Assembly: GCF_022201045.2 (NCBI RefSeq)
Contig: NC_068563.1
Coordinates: 28,431,001 to 28,495,000, forward strand
Direction of reading: 5' to 3'
DNA: 64,000 bases
DNA from: Citrus sinensis
Lineage: Eukaryota; Streptophyta; Magnoliopsida; Sapindales; Rutaceae
Of this stretch, positions 35,553 to 50,300 are shown piece by piece. Position 1 is the first letter of the stretch. Each line of letters starts with the position of its first letter. The notes under the pieces were generated by a model, which ran no database searches, was not told the DNA's origin, and saw only the letters and a program-made list of their open reading frames with translations. Made by a program: the position numbers and the translations under genes.

Positions 35553-36820
35553 AACGAAAATGCTAGACATAACGGGAGAGTTGTGCTTTATGGAAGCCAC
35601 GCCCGGTTAATAGTTTTGACTTTGTCTCATTAGTCTACGCGGTGTTATCAATCATCGGTTTAACACTCTCGTTTTCTTGATGGCTTCGTCCTTCAAAAAG
35701 CGCATGGCTGAAAATTAAATCACAATCTTTGTCTTTTTAATGATAGATTGTTACTGTTTGTTTTTAATTAGTGGATTGTATAATTAATTGCCTTTGTGCT
35801 TGTACATATGCAGTGACGTTGACAAAAGGTTACGCGGCCGGGCTTATTGAAAGTTTGAAACTCTATGAGAGTAATAATGATGTTATCAAGAGAGGAAAAA
35901 AAAAATGAATTAAATATTATAATTCGGCCGGGTTTCTCGAAACTCTAGATACATAGACTTATACAATAATTTAAAATTATTCTTTTTGAAATTAGTTTGA
36001 AAATATACTCCACAAATAATATTATGAAAAGGTCAATTCTAGAAAGAATCCCCAGTAAGTAAGAGTATGAATTAAGAACCTTCGTATGAGAGAGATTGTT
36101 GAATACTTCTGTTGTTGTATTGTATCCACTTAATATATGCATAACGTGTGTGCATGAATTAAGTTAATTATCAATTATATAATAATTTTTTAAAAATAAA
36201 TACATATATATCATATATGGATTAAATAGGTATAATACAATAGAAGTACTTTAGAATTTCTCGGTCAATAATGTTGAGAAAATTGACCCATCATTAACCA
36301 AGAAGTCGAATGGTTGGACTACAATGAATTTTGTAAAAATCAATAAATTAATTAGTTTGATATTAAATATATGCTTCAAAATCATATTATCAGAGAAACA
36401 TTAATCTTTAATATATTTACTTTTTCTTTGCACCCAAATCATTTATTATTATTATTATTATTATTTTCCTTCTAACATTAATATTAATTATCATGATAAA
36501 AGTCAACAAATTCTTAAGAATGTTGGGGATATGATATATCTTTCCACCGTTACTTTGAGTACTTAATGCAAAAAAACCTTAAAGACTGACTGCAAAAGAA
36601 AAGTTCTAACGCGGTTAGCTCATCGTTTTTTCTACTTTCCCTTAACATATAACCCGATCAACCAAAACTGTGAGCTCGCTTATATAGCTTCTTGTTAATT
36701 TGACACATCTCAAGTTTTATTTGTAATTTTAAATAATCAAAATGAATTGAAAATTCATAGTCAATTGTGGCCAACATAATAACCCAGAATAAAGTAGGAA
36801 ACTCTACATATACACAATAG

Positions 36821-36877
<57 letters not shown>

Positions 36878-39800
36878 GCGCAGTTAATTGACTTCTATAT
36901 AGTAATGCAGACAAGAAGTACTATTAGACCCATTCCTCAAACGAATCGTATACTACTCGTTCTGATCACTTCCTGAAACTGGCTGAAAGTTATTACTAAA
37001 TATTTAAAATTAAAAGTATAAAAACAAGATCAATATGTAATTGTAGATATTCTAATTTATATTTGATAGCTTATATTATTTAATTGATTAGCGTGTTATG
37101 AATCTTTGATCGGATATAAGAAATAAAATATTGACTAATTTATAAGCGGAAAACTAAAAAAACAATAAGAATATACAAGTCTCGAGGCACGTATACTCAA
37201 CTTCAAATTAGATAAATTCTCATTATAGAGGTTTCATCAAATATTTTTTTCGTGTATTTTTCTTGAACGTATTTTCAAAAGTATAAAATTACATTAAATA
37301 ATTGACTCTTCGTTTATAACTGTGACTTGCACCGTTAAATCATGCCTTGTTTGAGGATTTGTGATATCAAACTAATTACATATATTGAGTTTGCTTTAAA
37401 CAGGCAATTTCATGGAAAATATTCTCAAAAGAAAACTCGATCTTTTATTTTATTCTTGATATTAAGGGCTTGAGTCTATCTGTGTGTGTGAGAGTAAATT
37501 TTCATTCTTTTTTTGAAAGTGAGTTTTTTGAATTGGACTTCAACTTTGATATATCGAGGCAGGTCTCAGCAAACATTTAGTTACATTCGAAGTTCTAGTA
37601 GATCTTATTTTAATGTATTTATGTTGTATGAATTATATAATATAATATTAAAAAAATGGAGAAAACACTGCTAATCTAACTGAAATATAAAAGTTAATTT
37701 GGATAATGAGATGTCTTTTCAATTTATATTCTTAATGTTTAACTTATTTAATCATGTATTAGTAGATTTCATCATCTTCTTGTTATTGCTTGTCTCCTAG
37801 CAGAAAGAGTGATAGAAATGCATAAATTGTCCGCTAGAATTGAAATGCTGTCATATTTTAGTGCACATCTACCAAATTTTAGGAGATTGTTAGCTAAGTT
37901 CATTATAATTAAACTTGCAACTGACATTAATTAATATTGATCACTTAATGTTATCTTAATGAATCGAGATTATAAAATGCTGCATTGGTGCCTATAATTG
38001 AGTTGATTAGGTCAATATATACAAAGTAAATACGCTAAGCCATATCATCTCTTTTCTAATCAATGTGGAATAACTCAAACTGCAAAACATATTGTTTATT
38101 AGCAACCAATTTAATTTATTCTTTTAACTCGGTGAGTTTTATATATTCCCAGAAAGAAGCGCGGCCCTCATACGGCATTTGTTAGAGTAGTTTATATAAT
38201 AAGGTCAGAAATGCAATATAGTTAATTTGGCCAATCATATTCAGCTTTTGAAATTCTTCACAAGTTGCTTTGTCGTCGGGGTTTTCGGAGGCTGACTCAA
38301 AAGTCTCTTATTTTATATTATAAGTTAAGCACTATATTTAATTAAAAATTAGGCCTTGATGAGCTTCCTTATTGGACGAAGAATCCTATATTAGTTTAAT
38401 CAGGCTTCTGCCGGCTGGCCAATCAATATTGGTGGATTGCGTGAACCAAAAAAAAATTGAACCACTTAATGCTGACGTCTTCAGTTGATGAATATATAGT
38501 TGAGTGCTAACATTTTGAACGAAATAACATAAAATTTCGTAGGTGCGAACATCTACATTAAGTTTGTTTAATTGTCGGCCCAAATGCATTGATTATGCAA
38601 TTCTTTGTCGGTGCGAGTCAAAATACATGTTGAGTTGTGTCCTACATTAGCTAGTAAAGAGAAGATATTTGGATTTATAAGGTGGTAGGTCACTCCACCT
38701 AAAAAATTAGTCTTTTGGGTTGGATACCTAGACTTCTCCTGAAAACAGAAGTTAGTTTGCACATCAAGTGTACGGACACGTAACAAGTGATGATGCAGAT
38801 TAGTATTACTAGCTAGCAATGACTCTTATTAAGCCGAACTTTTTTAGACAACGTTGGTATTTCGTGGAAGAAAAGAATTATACATTTACATGTATACGAT
38901 GCAAGGACGTTGCGCCTCCAACGGTCGTTGTCACTTGTGTTCTTATTACACAAAGAGTCGCCGCGTACCGCGTGTATGGGTAATCGTCGCCGCTATTGAT
39001 CTTTAATTAAAGTTGAAAATGCAATCGACGTTTCATTTGTGTTGTTGTTCTCATTCAATCAATTTCAACGCCCCAAAAAAGAAAAAAAGAAAAAGAAAAA
39101 GAACTTCTCGGCTAATACCGAATCAAAACGCACCAAACGATTGACAACAACGGAGTTGAAATTTTGTGCAGTCTCCAAATCTTTATGTGACGCGCGCGAC
39201 TTGCCTCGCCGGCCAAAATCATCGCATCTTGAACGTCACAATAGGTACAATTGGACATTGTTGTATGGATCTTGCCTTGTTGTTGTATTGAGGCAATTTG
39301 CTTTATCTAGCTATGGCTATTTTGAGGTCATTAAATCCTGAATGACACGGATTCTCGTTTTTCAATGCCTTGCATGCATTCACGTCGCGCTCAATTACAG
39401 TTGTTAACAGTAGTAACAGACAAGGGTGCTTCGATGAGACTCGTCGATACTCGGTCTTGTAGAAATGTTTGCTAATAGGGTTAGTAGCGTAACGCGAGAC
39501 ACTCTTCATTTTATACAAAGTTTCTGTTTCCCATTTGGCATGTGATTAATTTCTAATAGGGTTAGTAGCTGTGGACCTCCATTATGTGACTATGGAACAA
39601 TACCTTTTTCTATTAAATGAAAGAGAACTTTTTTTTTATATAAAAAAAAAATCAAATAAATCTACACCTTTATCTTTCTGTCAACTTTATTTTTTTCATT
39701 TTCTTTGATAAACATATATGCTCGGTATTTTCCCTTTTAAAAGATAGAATAGAATCAAAGACCACTATTTTATAAACTGAGAAAGAAAAAAAAAAAACAT

Positions 39801-40107
39801 GAAAGGAAATAACATTACATTTATTTTGTGTTCGTAAGGAATCATATTCTTATTTATTTTATTTGCGCCACTAATAATTTTGGAGATACCTTTTTTTTTG
39901 TTGATACTGATATTACAATCAGATTATTACTGTAATTAATTTACACGAAATCTTATGAAATACTTCTTAGATTTTTATCCTTACTATTAATTAATTTATA
40001 ATTATGTACCTGTAAGATTATTATTAGTCAAATTGTGTTGTGAGTTCCATAACCCCATCAATAATAATTTGACACGTGTGCAATCCCGATCGCCACTCTT
40101 AGTTTAT
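35553..40107. other. Intergenic region upstream of EXO70H
   Basis: No gene recognised. It includes EXO70H promoter sequence at its left end, an (ATT)n run near 36446-36465, a compound CT/AT microsatellite at 36825-36877, and AT-rich DNA. Open frames such as 39039-39341 lack recognisable similarity. Confidence 0.55.
36825..36877. repeat. Compound (CT)17(AT)9 microsatellite
   Basis: An uninterrupted CT run to 36858 passes directly into an AT run to 36877. Length polymorphism is expected. Confidence 0.93.
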
Positions 40108-40212
40108 AGACCTTTTTGCCTGAGTGTGAACATAACTTTTGGATTACCATTAATGCATGACAGTATAAATTCAATTTTTTTTTAATGAATCATTTTTAAA
40201 AAATAAATGAAC

Positions 40213-40249
<37 letters not shown>

Positions 40250-41372
40250 CCCCCCCCCCCGCCTTTTCTTCCATTGCTTTGGTCAATATACTCGGTATTC
40301 ATTTTCATACGAGATATATAAAATCAATATGTACACTCTTTTATTCCCCGTTATTTGTAGAAATGAAAAATAAAAAGACCATTTATCACATTTATGAAAG
40401 GACGAGAAATGTGGATCCATTAACTAACCGTGTACTAACCAATTGTGGTCAAATATAGTTTTATGAGCTCCCTTAATTTATTGCCACAGATTTTTGGGTT
40501 ACAAAATTTTGACCCAACGTATGAAAAGACTAAACTGCCTTTTACCTTATTGCAAGTTGTTTAATTTAGTCTCTTCATATATTTCGTCAAAATTTTTAAC
40601 CCAATTTTTTTTTTTAAAGTAATAGTATTGTTTTTTTTTTCCAATTTTTTTATTTAATAAGATCATTGGACCACTTGTAGAGGAGCTTTAATTAGAGAAG
40701 AAAAAAATAACTTTTCTTTCACAAGCTTTATTAAATTTATATTGGGTAGAAAATGATTATAATATAGAAATAATATTAATTAACAAGGTCGGTATCATCG
40801 GTCTTGTAATTGCTAGAGGATACGTCAATATTGGTGGACATAATTTTTGTTATGTTATTAGCTAGCTGTAATACAATTTACACAAATGAATTCGTTTTTG
40901 CTTCCTTTTTTTAAAAAAATTTATTTTTTCCTTTTTTTTTTTAATTTATATAATGATTGTCATGGTGCCTCTTAGTGGCTGAAGCAGCAGGTAGCTCGCT
41001 AGAATCGTCTTTTATATGTATTGGACAAGTTCTCTATTCGGAATAATAATAAAATTCATTAACAGAATTCTCTATTCGCCTTATATATATATATATTTGT
41101 TCTGTTGTTACCCAAGTTACCCTATCAAAATCGAATTGGGTAAGATTACATATCTTAATGTCGCAATCAAATATAAAGGAAGCACCAGGCTGATATTGAA
41201 GAATGATTAAAGTTTCTTTGACCATCTATAGTTATCAACCTTGTGAAGAAAAAGCAAGTGATTCTTTTCATGCATGAACTTGCCCCAGTCACTCAATCTT
41301 TGAGGAATCTGGCACTTTTTCTTCATGGCCATTGAACTTCCATAATCCATGACGTTAATTTGTCTCATATCA
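40108..41372 (+). repeat. Ancient duplicated non-coding block, copy A
   Basis: The copy shares a colinear series of blocks with 42528-43547 in the same orientation. Examples are TGTGAACATAACTTTTGGA against TGTGAACACAACTTTTGGA, GGTCTTGTAATTGCTAGAG against GGTCTTGTAATTATTAGAG, and CTTCCATAATCCATGACGTT against CTTCCATAATCAATGACGTT. Copy A has an extra (CT)n(C)n microsatellite at 40216-40260. No open frame is conserved between copies. Confidence 0.75.
40216..40260. repeat. (CT)n-(C)n microsatellite
   Basis: A CT dinucleotide run of about 17 units followed by about 14 C. Present only in copy A of the duplicated block; copy B has a (TTTC)n run at the equivalent place (42600-42622). Confidence 0.92.
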
Positions 41373-42527
41373 CATGTGGCTACTCAGTAGTTTCTACAGA
41401 AAGCACATAGCTGACGTAGTTTTGGAAATTGATATGGAAATATCATTCGGAATTCGGGTAATTAAATATGAAGTTTATTATCTCTTGGCAGCGATCGGCC
41501 GATGTAGTTATGTTATGCACACTCCAAATATTACTCTCAGAATATATCCAACTAATTAAATACCTCAACGCGGCAACTACATCACTTTATTTTATTCTTT
41601 TATCAATGCCTACGAGAACTATTAGTCTTTTAATCCAGTGACTCATTCCACTTCTCAAACATGCCGAAATTATTATTATTATTATTATTATCATCTTCTT
41701 CTTCTTCATTTGATCGACACACATGTACAAATTGACTAATTTATAATTAGTATAATTAAGTTTAAAGCCACAAAATATGTGACCATTAAGCCACATGCAT
41801 TCAACTTCAATTAAATGAAATCCATCATATATTTATATGATCTTAATCGAATATATTCTCACATACGTATTTGAATGCTAAGATATTGCGATTACAATGA
41901 GATTTGCTATATTATTGAATCAAATTAAGTATTGATACGCTATGTGCTGTCTCATTGATGAATTGGAAAGTTTTGCTTGTCGTTTACGGTTGGATTTATT
42001 TGATTAACTAATTAATCAAAGGACGGGCCAACATTGGGCGAAACACCACGTACATATGGGCATTTGACAATTAAAAAATTCACAATTCCCTTACTTTTTC
42101 TAATAATTTTTCATTTAATTTTTTAATTAATTAAAATTAAAGATATTTATATCCTTAAAATCAAACAACTACAAGGGTAAAACGACAAGGTCAGCAAAAA
42201 AGTAAATTTCTTCTTTTATTTGTTTTGAACTTGCCGTAAACACAAATAAACGGCAAGTTCAAAATCCAAAATTCTTACATTCAAGCAAGAGAAGCAGCAC
42301 AACCAGTTGGCACCCACAAAAAAAAAAAAAATTAAAAAAAAAAACAATAAATTTCTTCTTTAATGATTTATCCCCTTTAACTAGTTAAAGTTTAACATTT
42401 TGCTTCCATATTTTACATGTTATTTTTAGACTCAAGTGTACAGAGTTTGCTTCTATAATATATGCCCATAAGTTACAAGATGCTGAAGAAATAAGGAATG
42501 TATAATTTTCATTATTGTTACTCAATC
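41373..42527. other. Spacer between duplicated block copies
   Basis: AT-rich; contains an (ATT)n(TTC)n run at about 41671-41706. No gene seen. Confidence 0.55.
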
Positions 42528-43547
42528 ATGACCTATTTTTCTTTTATGTGAACACAACTTTTGGACCGGCATTGATGAATGACACTCAGCATAGGATTCT
42601 TTCTTTCTTTCTTTCTTTCTTTTAATGAAAGTATCCTTCATAAATAATAAATCCATCTTCTTCTTTTTCGTCCCTTTTCTTTTGTCAATGCAGTCGTTAT
42701 GAAAATCTTTTATCTTTCTAGAGAAAAAGTTTGAAAAGGTAAATTCATCACATTTATACAACTATACAAGTACGAGAACTCGATCCACGAACCCAATTAT
42801 GGCGTACTTGCAAATTATGTCAAATACAGTTGATGAGCTGCCTTAAATTACTGCCACTCAACCACTGGTTTTCTTTGAATTAATGAGACCGCTACTTAGA
42901 CCTCTTCTAGAGAAGATTTAATCAAAGAATACATTCAATTTTCCTTTCACGCGCTTTATATAAAGTATTATTGGGTATAAATTAAGGTTACAAAATAACA
43001 TTAACAAAGTCAATTTGGTCTTGTAATTATTAGAGTATCGGACAAGATTGGTGGTGGGTATAATAATATTGAGTACGTAACAGTTAGTTAGTTCAATCAT
43101 ACGAATGTACAGTTATAAAAATGAATTTCGTTTTTTGCTTTCATCTTCTGTGCTGCATGCGATACAACTACTATCTTCGTGTCACTAATTAGTGGGCATA
43201 AGAGTCAAGTTCGATCTCATTCTCATGTGTCGTCAAGAATCAATACAAAAATTTGTTAATCGACAACTGTCATTTCCAATATTATGTTGTTGAATCATCA
43301 CAAGCTTTCAAAAAAACAGGAGGCAAGTGGTCATTCCTCGTTAAAAATGATTAAAAGTTTTGCGTCACAGTTAAAAGCATCGTATCATTTGAGAAAAAAC
43401 AAGCGAAGTTTTTCCAAAACCATGCATCAATACTGCCCTGGTCACTCAGTATTTGGAAGAATCGGTCCGGTGCTTTTTGTTCATGGCCAACTGGTCATAT
43501 ATACCAGCTTCCATAATCAATGACGTTACTTTAATCTTAATATGACT
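42528..43547 (+). repeat. Ancient duplicated non-coding block, copy B
   Basis: Colinear partner of 40108-41372 (see copy A). The matched blocks keep the same order and strand, with insertions and deletions between them, so the copies are old. The 79-codon open frame at 43284-43523 lies in this copy but is not conserved in copy A, which argues against it being a gene. Confidence 0.75.
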
Positions 43548-43910
43548 TCAAAAAGTGAGTTTGTTGTGGCCTTTGTGGTGGGTGACCGACATTGTCAGAA
43601 GCACAAGTACTTGAAATTTTAAACAAAAGTGCCGTGCAATTGACGTATGTTTTTCCAAAAAAAAAAATGGTGGCCGAGATTTTCCAGTTCTGTGGGTTCT
43701 AAATCAAATTAGTCTTGTGTGCATAAACAACAAACTCACCGCGGTAGATTTTTGGTCTCTCACATTTTTAATCATCCGTGTCTGCCTGCCATTCAAATTG
43801 TGGTCTTAATTAAGAAGCTACATGCGATGACCTTGAAATTATGGCCTTTATAGATCATTGGATGAGAAAGCAATACCATCACCAGTTCTGTGAAACAACA
43901 ACAGCAAAGT

Positions 43911-43984
43911 GACCGCATAGCGCAGTGGATTAGCGCGTTTGACTTCGGATCAAAAGGTCGTGGGTTCGACTCCCACTGTGGTCG
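43911..43984 (+). tRNA. tRNA-Arg(TCG): tRNA-Arg (anticodon UCG)
   Basis: Full cloverleaf. The acceptor stem GACCGCA pairs with TGTGGTC (one G-U), with discriminator G at 43984. The D-arm starts TAGCGCAGTGGATTAGCGCG. The anticodon stem TTTGA/TCAAA closes the loop CTTCGGA, giving anticodon TCG at 43945-43947. The T-arm carries GGGTTCGACTCCC (B box). The CCA is not encoded, as usual for nuclear genes. A run of five T at 43990-43994 would end RNA polymerase III transcription. CAA-rich sequence just upstream (43895-43907) is common at plant tRNA start sites. Confidence 0.97.
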
Positions 43985-44986
43985 ATGCCTTTTTCGTTTA
44001 CGCTTACGCATGCTATTGGGGCATCGGGGGGATACACATACGAAAATGATAATGACCTACTGAAAAAGTGGGTACTGCACTCCTCACCCTCAAGTCTGAT
44101 TCAGTTTGCATTTTTTACAAGTGTGATTAAATTCTTGCTGCTTGGTTTCGGGCCATGGATTCAGAAATAGAACGAAAGAAATTTGATGTGCTTAACTCCT
44201 CTTAAGAATTGCGATTTCATTCAACAAAACACAAGGGAAGTGAATGGCTCACCACACTGAAATCTCACTCTCAGTGTTTTCCGGGTGATACAATCGAAAG
44301 ATGATAGGCAACAACTATTAAATATGATTGTTGGAGCAAGTTTCGTCGGTTACCAGTAACAAGAGCTGAAAATTTCTCACGTAAAGCAACCTATATAATT
44401 TGATCAAATATAGACACCAAATGAAGGACCATGTTAAGTTACATTATGAATCCAGGTTGAACACACAGCAAACGCATGTACGTCGTACGCAAAACTAATT
44501 TATGGATCGTTCCATATCGTTGCCCCATATGAGGCCTCTAATGAGCTTCCAAAGCAATTAATTGAGTTGCTTGCTTTGAATACTAAGTGCAGAGTAAGTA
44601 ATCCGCCCAATCAATTGACAAGCTGAAATATCAATTGGTTAGCAACTTAGCATGATTATTAATCGCATTTTGGCGTCAGCAGGTAGCACACAAATGTTAA
44701 CGACATTTCTTTATGGCTTTATGCAGAAGGTAACAAGATGGGGTTTCATGACATGCTGAGCAAGGATGGAACAGAAAACCGCTTGAACCATGCTTTGATG
44801 AAATGAGACCAAACCTTCAAGTATATAGAATTAAAACCTGAATACTCTCATCGAAGTCCAAAATCCATACTAGTAACACAAATGGAAGATAAGAAAAACT
44901 AAACTTAAAATTCAACAGAACAAAAAAATCTTTGATAGCATTTGACAAGTTTAACATCATTGTCTCCTTCCCAATTCAATTTGATC
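43985..44986. other. Intergenic between tRNA and RPL35
   Basis: No gene recognised in about 1 kb. The portion just below 44987 probably holds the RPL35 3' UTR. Confidence 0.5.
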
Positions 44987-46458
<1,472 letters not shown>

Positions 46459-46519
46459 GGCTGCTGGTTATTCGACTCTTTCTGTCAGTGTGTGAAGAAG
46501 AAGAAGACTTATGTCATCG

Positions 46520-46678
46520 AAACCCTAGCCCAGTTGTGTGCGGTTTTTAAGTTAGTTTTGCAAAACCCTAGTTTGAGGCACACGAGTGTTGCTCACGTGT
46601 GCAATAAATAAGTCTTGGTTGCTTATTGTTGTGAACTAGCCCAGTCAGATCAGATTGATTGGGGGGCAACTTTGGGCC
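46520..46678 (-). promoter_or_regulatory. RPL35 promoter: telo-boxes and site II (TCP) motifs
   Basis: Two telo-boxes AAACCCTA (46520-46527 and 46563-46570) and three TGGGCY-type site II motifs (46527-46532 and 46638-46643 on the minus strand, 46673-46678 on plus) lie 60-220 nt upstream of the start codon. A CACGTG G-box is at 46594-46599. The telo-box plus site II combination is well known in plant ribosomal-protein promoters, where TCP and Trb-type factors give growth-linked expression. Confidence 0.75.
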
Positions 46679-46691
46679 AGCCTTTTGATCT

Positions 46692-47304
46692 AGAGTGGAG
46701 CTATTGGCACCCTTTAGAACTCTTATCAAACCCTTTTCTTAATAAATTTTAGATTTTAACCTTAATTTGATGTATTTTATATAAAATTTAATTAAACCCA
46801 CCCATCTTCCTCAATAATATCGTCAACAATCAGGGTTGTTGTTTATGACCCAAATATAGAATTTCAATTACAAACTATTCATTAACTAGTATCAAACGGA
46901 TTCTTCAAAGGAACCATTTTCAATAAAAGACAGAGACTAATGTAAAAAAAAAAAAAACTCCAAAAACATACAATTGTTTGTGAGAGGAAAAAAAAGATCT
47001 TACTCTTATTTAAAGCATAAAATATAGACCTAATAAGTGTGAAATGAAATCACTCTAAAACTGAATTTGATCAATTTAAGTATTGTACTTACAATGTTGA
47101 ATAGTACGAAAGCACAATCATTAAAAATTTAAAATGAAACAAAAATTTCACGTTGACCGTGGTAGAGTTTTATAAAAAGAGAAATGAGGTTTACTGGGGT
47201 TTGTTGAGAAAAATAATTAGAAAGTGATTTCATGGAATTAAATAAAAGCGATGTGTAAAAAGTATTTCATGAGGACATTGGAGGGGTGCCAATAGTTCAA
47301 GTCT
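46692..47304. mobile_element. Non-autonomous TIR element, about 610 bp, next to the RPL35 promoter
   Basis: The left end AGAGTGGAGCTATTGGCACC and the right end in reverse AGACTTGAACTATTGGCACC share a perfect CTATTGGCACCC core. The interior is AT-rich without coding capacity. GATCTA occurs close to both outer edges (46687-46692 and 47307-47312) and may be a degraded target duplication. It sits 14 bp beyond the furthest RPL35 site II motif. Confidence 0.6.
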
Positions 47305-50300
47305 TGGATCTAACTCTTCTACCAGTTTGTTCAATGGGCTATATGTATGGGGCTTGATAGTGTGGTGGGCTATTTTAGTTAAATGTGCTTGGTTGGTAAC
47401 TTTTGTTCAAGCCTTCATTGATGTAGTGTAAGCAAATCCTTTGTGTGGGTAAAGTAAGAAAAACCAAATACATATTAGGAATAGTGATACGCTTATGGTT
47501 GGCTGGAATAGAAAATAACTATTATGTGTTTGATAATTGTTGATATATCAGCCACGACATATACACTTAAAAATTCTCTACAAGCTGTTGCCTTTTAGAA
47601 TAGAAGATAGACTTGATATGAAAATTAGAAACATGGATTTTAATAAGAGTTTGATAGTTGGACAAATTTTAATCATTTGAAATTGGACTTGAGTGCTAAT
47701 AACAATGTAAGTGATATATCACATTATGTTATAAAAAATTGTTAGTGTTAAGTGATTACTTATTTTATCATTTCATTGACATATGATGAATTTTACGAGG
47801 ACAACATTAATGTAATATCAAAATATAAACTTTATATCATAACTTTAACATTAACTGATCTTATAAATTAATAATTTGTCAATGGTCATGGTTGTTTTCT
47901 TTCTTGTATTGACAAATTATGTACTTAGTTTTGATGGAAAATAAATGATCTATTATTTCTGTTTTCGACTCTTAATGCGTCTGCATTTGCAAAAAAAGCA
48001 CCATAACAGGATTTTGGTAGTGACTCTTTGGTATCAGAAGGACAAACAGACGTATCGTTCAGTACAACTTTCACTATACCAAAAAGAAAAGAAACATGGC
48101 AAATTGGAATCATACACATTGAATGTTCTTTACTCTATAGCAAGAAAAGCAAAAGGGTTCAATCCACTACTGCAAATTAACCTTTCGGCTCCGCTTGTCT
48201 CCGCGATGTATGCTTCCTCCTTAATTTGTATCATTTGGTTGTAATTGAGTGCCATCTTATATCATCCAAGAGTGTACTAAATTCATTGTCTAGCTAGAAT
48301 CCCAAAGATTTCATATGCATATATCTCTTGCGGATAAATCCAACATTGACATGCCTTTTTTTATTTCTCTTTTTACTTTTATACAACATGGATATATTGG
48401 AGAATCTGAGGCATACTGTAGCTTTTAACTTGTTAATGAAATTAGTAGTTGGCAAGTACATATAAATAGCTGTTAAATGAAAACGGTTCAAAAATAAATT
48501 CCAAGTTCAATAATTACAAAACATATTGAAAGTTTATGATCAATTACTAGCCCGTGTAAATTAGCTGAACGCAGAGAAATCCTTTCGAAGACTGATGCCT
48601 AGATTCATAGGAACTCTCAATGTATTGCACTACCCATATTACATTTTCTCTGGCAAGTATTAAGTGTATATTAATTTTTTCTTTTTACAATTAGTTAAAG
48701 ATATACATAACAAAAATCTAGTGAGATATGCAATACGTCTAAATATCTAATTAAGAATTTTCCTTCCTGGAAAAGCTCACTAAAGAAAGTAACACGAAAA
48801 ATCTTAACTACATTATCGTTAAAAAGAAATAAAAATCTGGCTGGTCAGTATGGTGAAAGCATATATCTAGCAAACTATTCATCAGATTATTAAGTAGAAA
48901 ACAGATCAAAAGAAAAGTAGGTAACTAAATTCTTTTGCTGTGTGACTGTGGGACAAAATCGCAACAAGGACGCCGGGGAACGTGTAGAGACTTGAAAAAG
49001 ATATTTAAAGAAGATGAAGAGAGAATTAGAAACTAAATAAACAAAGGAAAAGTTACCAAAAGAAAAGAGCAAAAGAGAAATTAGAATGAGTGAAAAACCC
49101 CACATCTTTAAACGCGTGATTATAAAACAAATGGCTTGATTCAGACTTCACCCACCCGACCATCAGAGATATTATCATATTATATACAAGAACCAGAGAA
49201 TTGGATAAAGCCGTAAAATAGAAGGGATCATGGATAATAATAAAGAAGCATCAGGAAAAATGAAAGGAAAAAAGAGACCATACATGGGATATAATAAAAG
49301 TATATAACTATACGTAAATGGATAAATTAGCAGAAATGTCTGTCATATTTATTCTTACATGAATACTAGGCTTAAGCTTATGATACTGATAAACAAGGTA
49401 AGATTACTAGCTCAACAAAATTAACACGTTTCACATCAATCATCCTTTCTCTTACCGACATCTCTACCATTAAAATGTAAATATGAAGTATGTGACTGCA
49501 CAATGATAATTCTTCATAAGAAATATGATTAGAATATTCATAATCTATTGAAGCATTGAACAGTTGAATTTGACCTTAAAAAACAAAAACAACAACGAAT
49601 TTGTAATCTTGTGGGGTTGATAGATCGAATGTGTCAGAAAGGGGGGCCTTTCCATCGAACAATCAACGGCAATTAAAGGGTTTAGTTAGTTAAATCAATC
49701 GTGGATGTGCTTATGCTTCCTAGAACACACAGACAATTAATCCATGTTTCATGTGATCAAGTTGATATTAAAAAGTTAAATGTTAATCAGTGGGCAATCG
49801 ATGATGATTTGTACTTTGTGGCTTTAAATTTCAACACCCATTCAAAATGTTAGGACCCATCTGATGGATCACACCTCAACCATTTTCTAGGTATAATCAT
49901 TACACCCATTTGTTTGAAGATCATCCATTGCAATAAAGTCGACATTATTAATATGAAATGTTAAAAAGAAAAATTAGTCCAGTAAAAAGGAGATTAATTA
50001 TTTGGAGCTAGCAGGTAAGTAATGGCAAAAATCATCATTATGCAATCTTGTCTACTTTTCGCATATCAATTAAAAACAATATTCAATTCATAGTCTTTTT
50101 ATCTCTATCTTGTTGATTGAATCTCATATCCTTCTTTTGACAAGATCACAAGAAGATTTAAGTTTTTTTCTTGCCAGCTTCATAGGATAATGCATGAATA
50201 TTACTTTCAAATCAAAGAAACAGTAGTATCAGCTTAGTTGTGATATATCCATTCCACAGGGACCTGATCTGGTCGCTATATATATATATAGGGTAATTTT

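Noticed and set aside
43284-43523. 79-codon frame in copy B of the duplicated block
   Set aside because: The frame is not kept in copy A, so there is no sign of selection on a protein.
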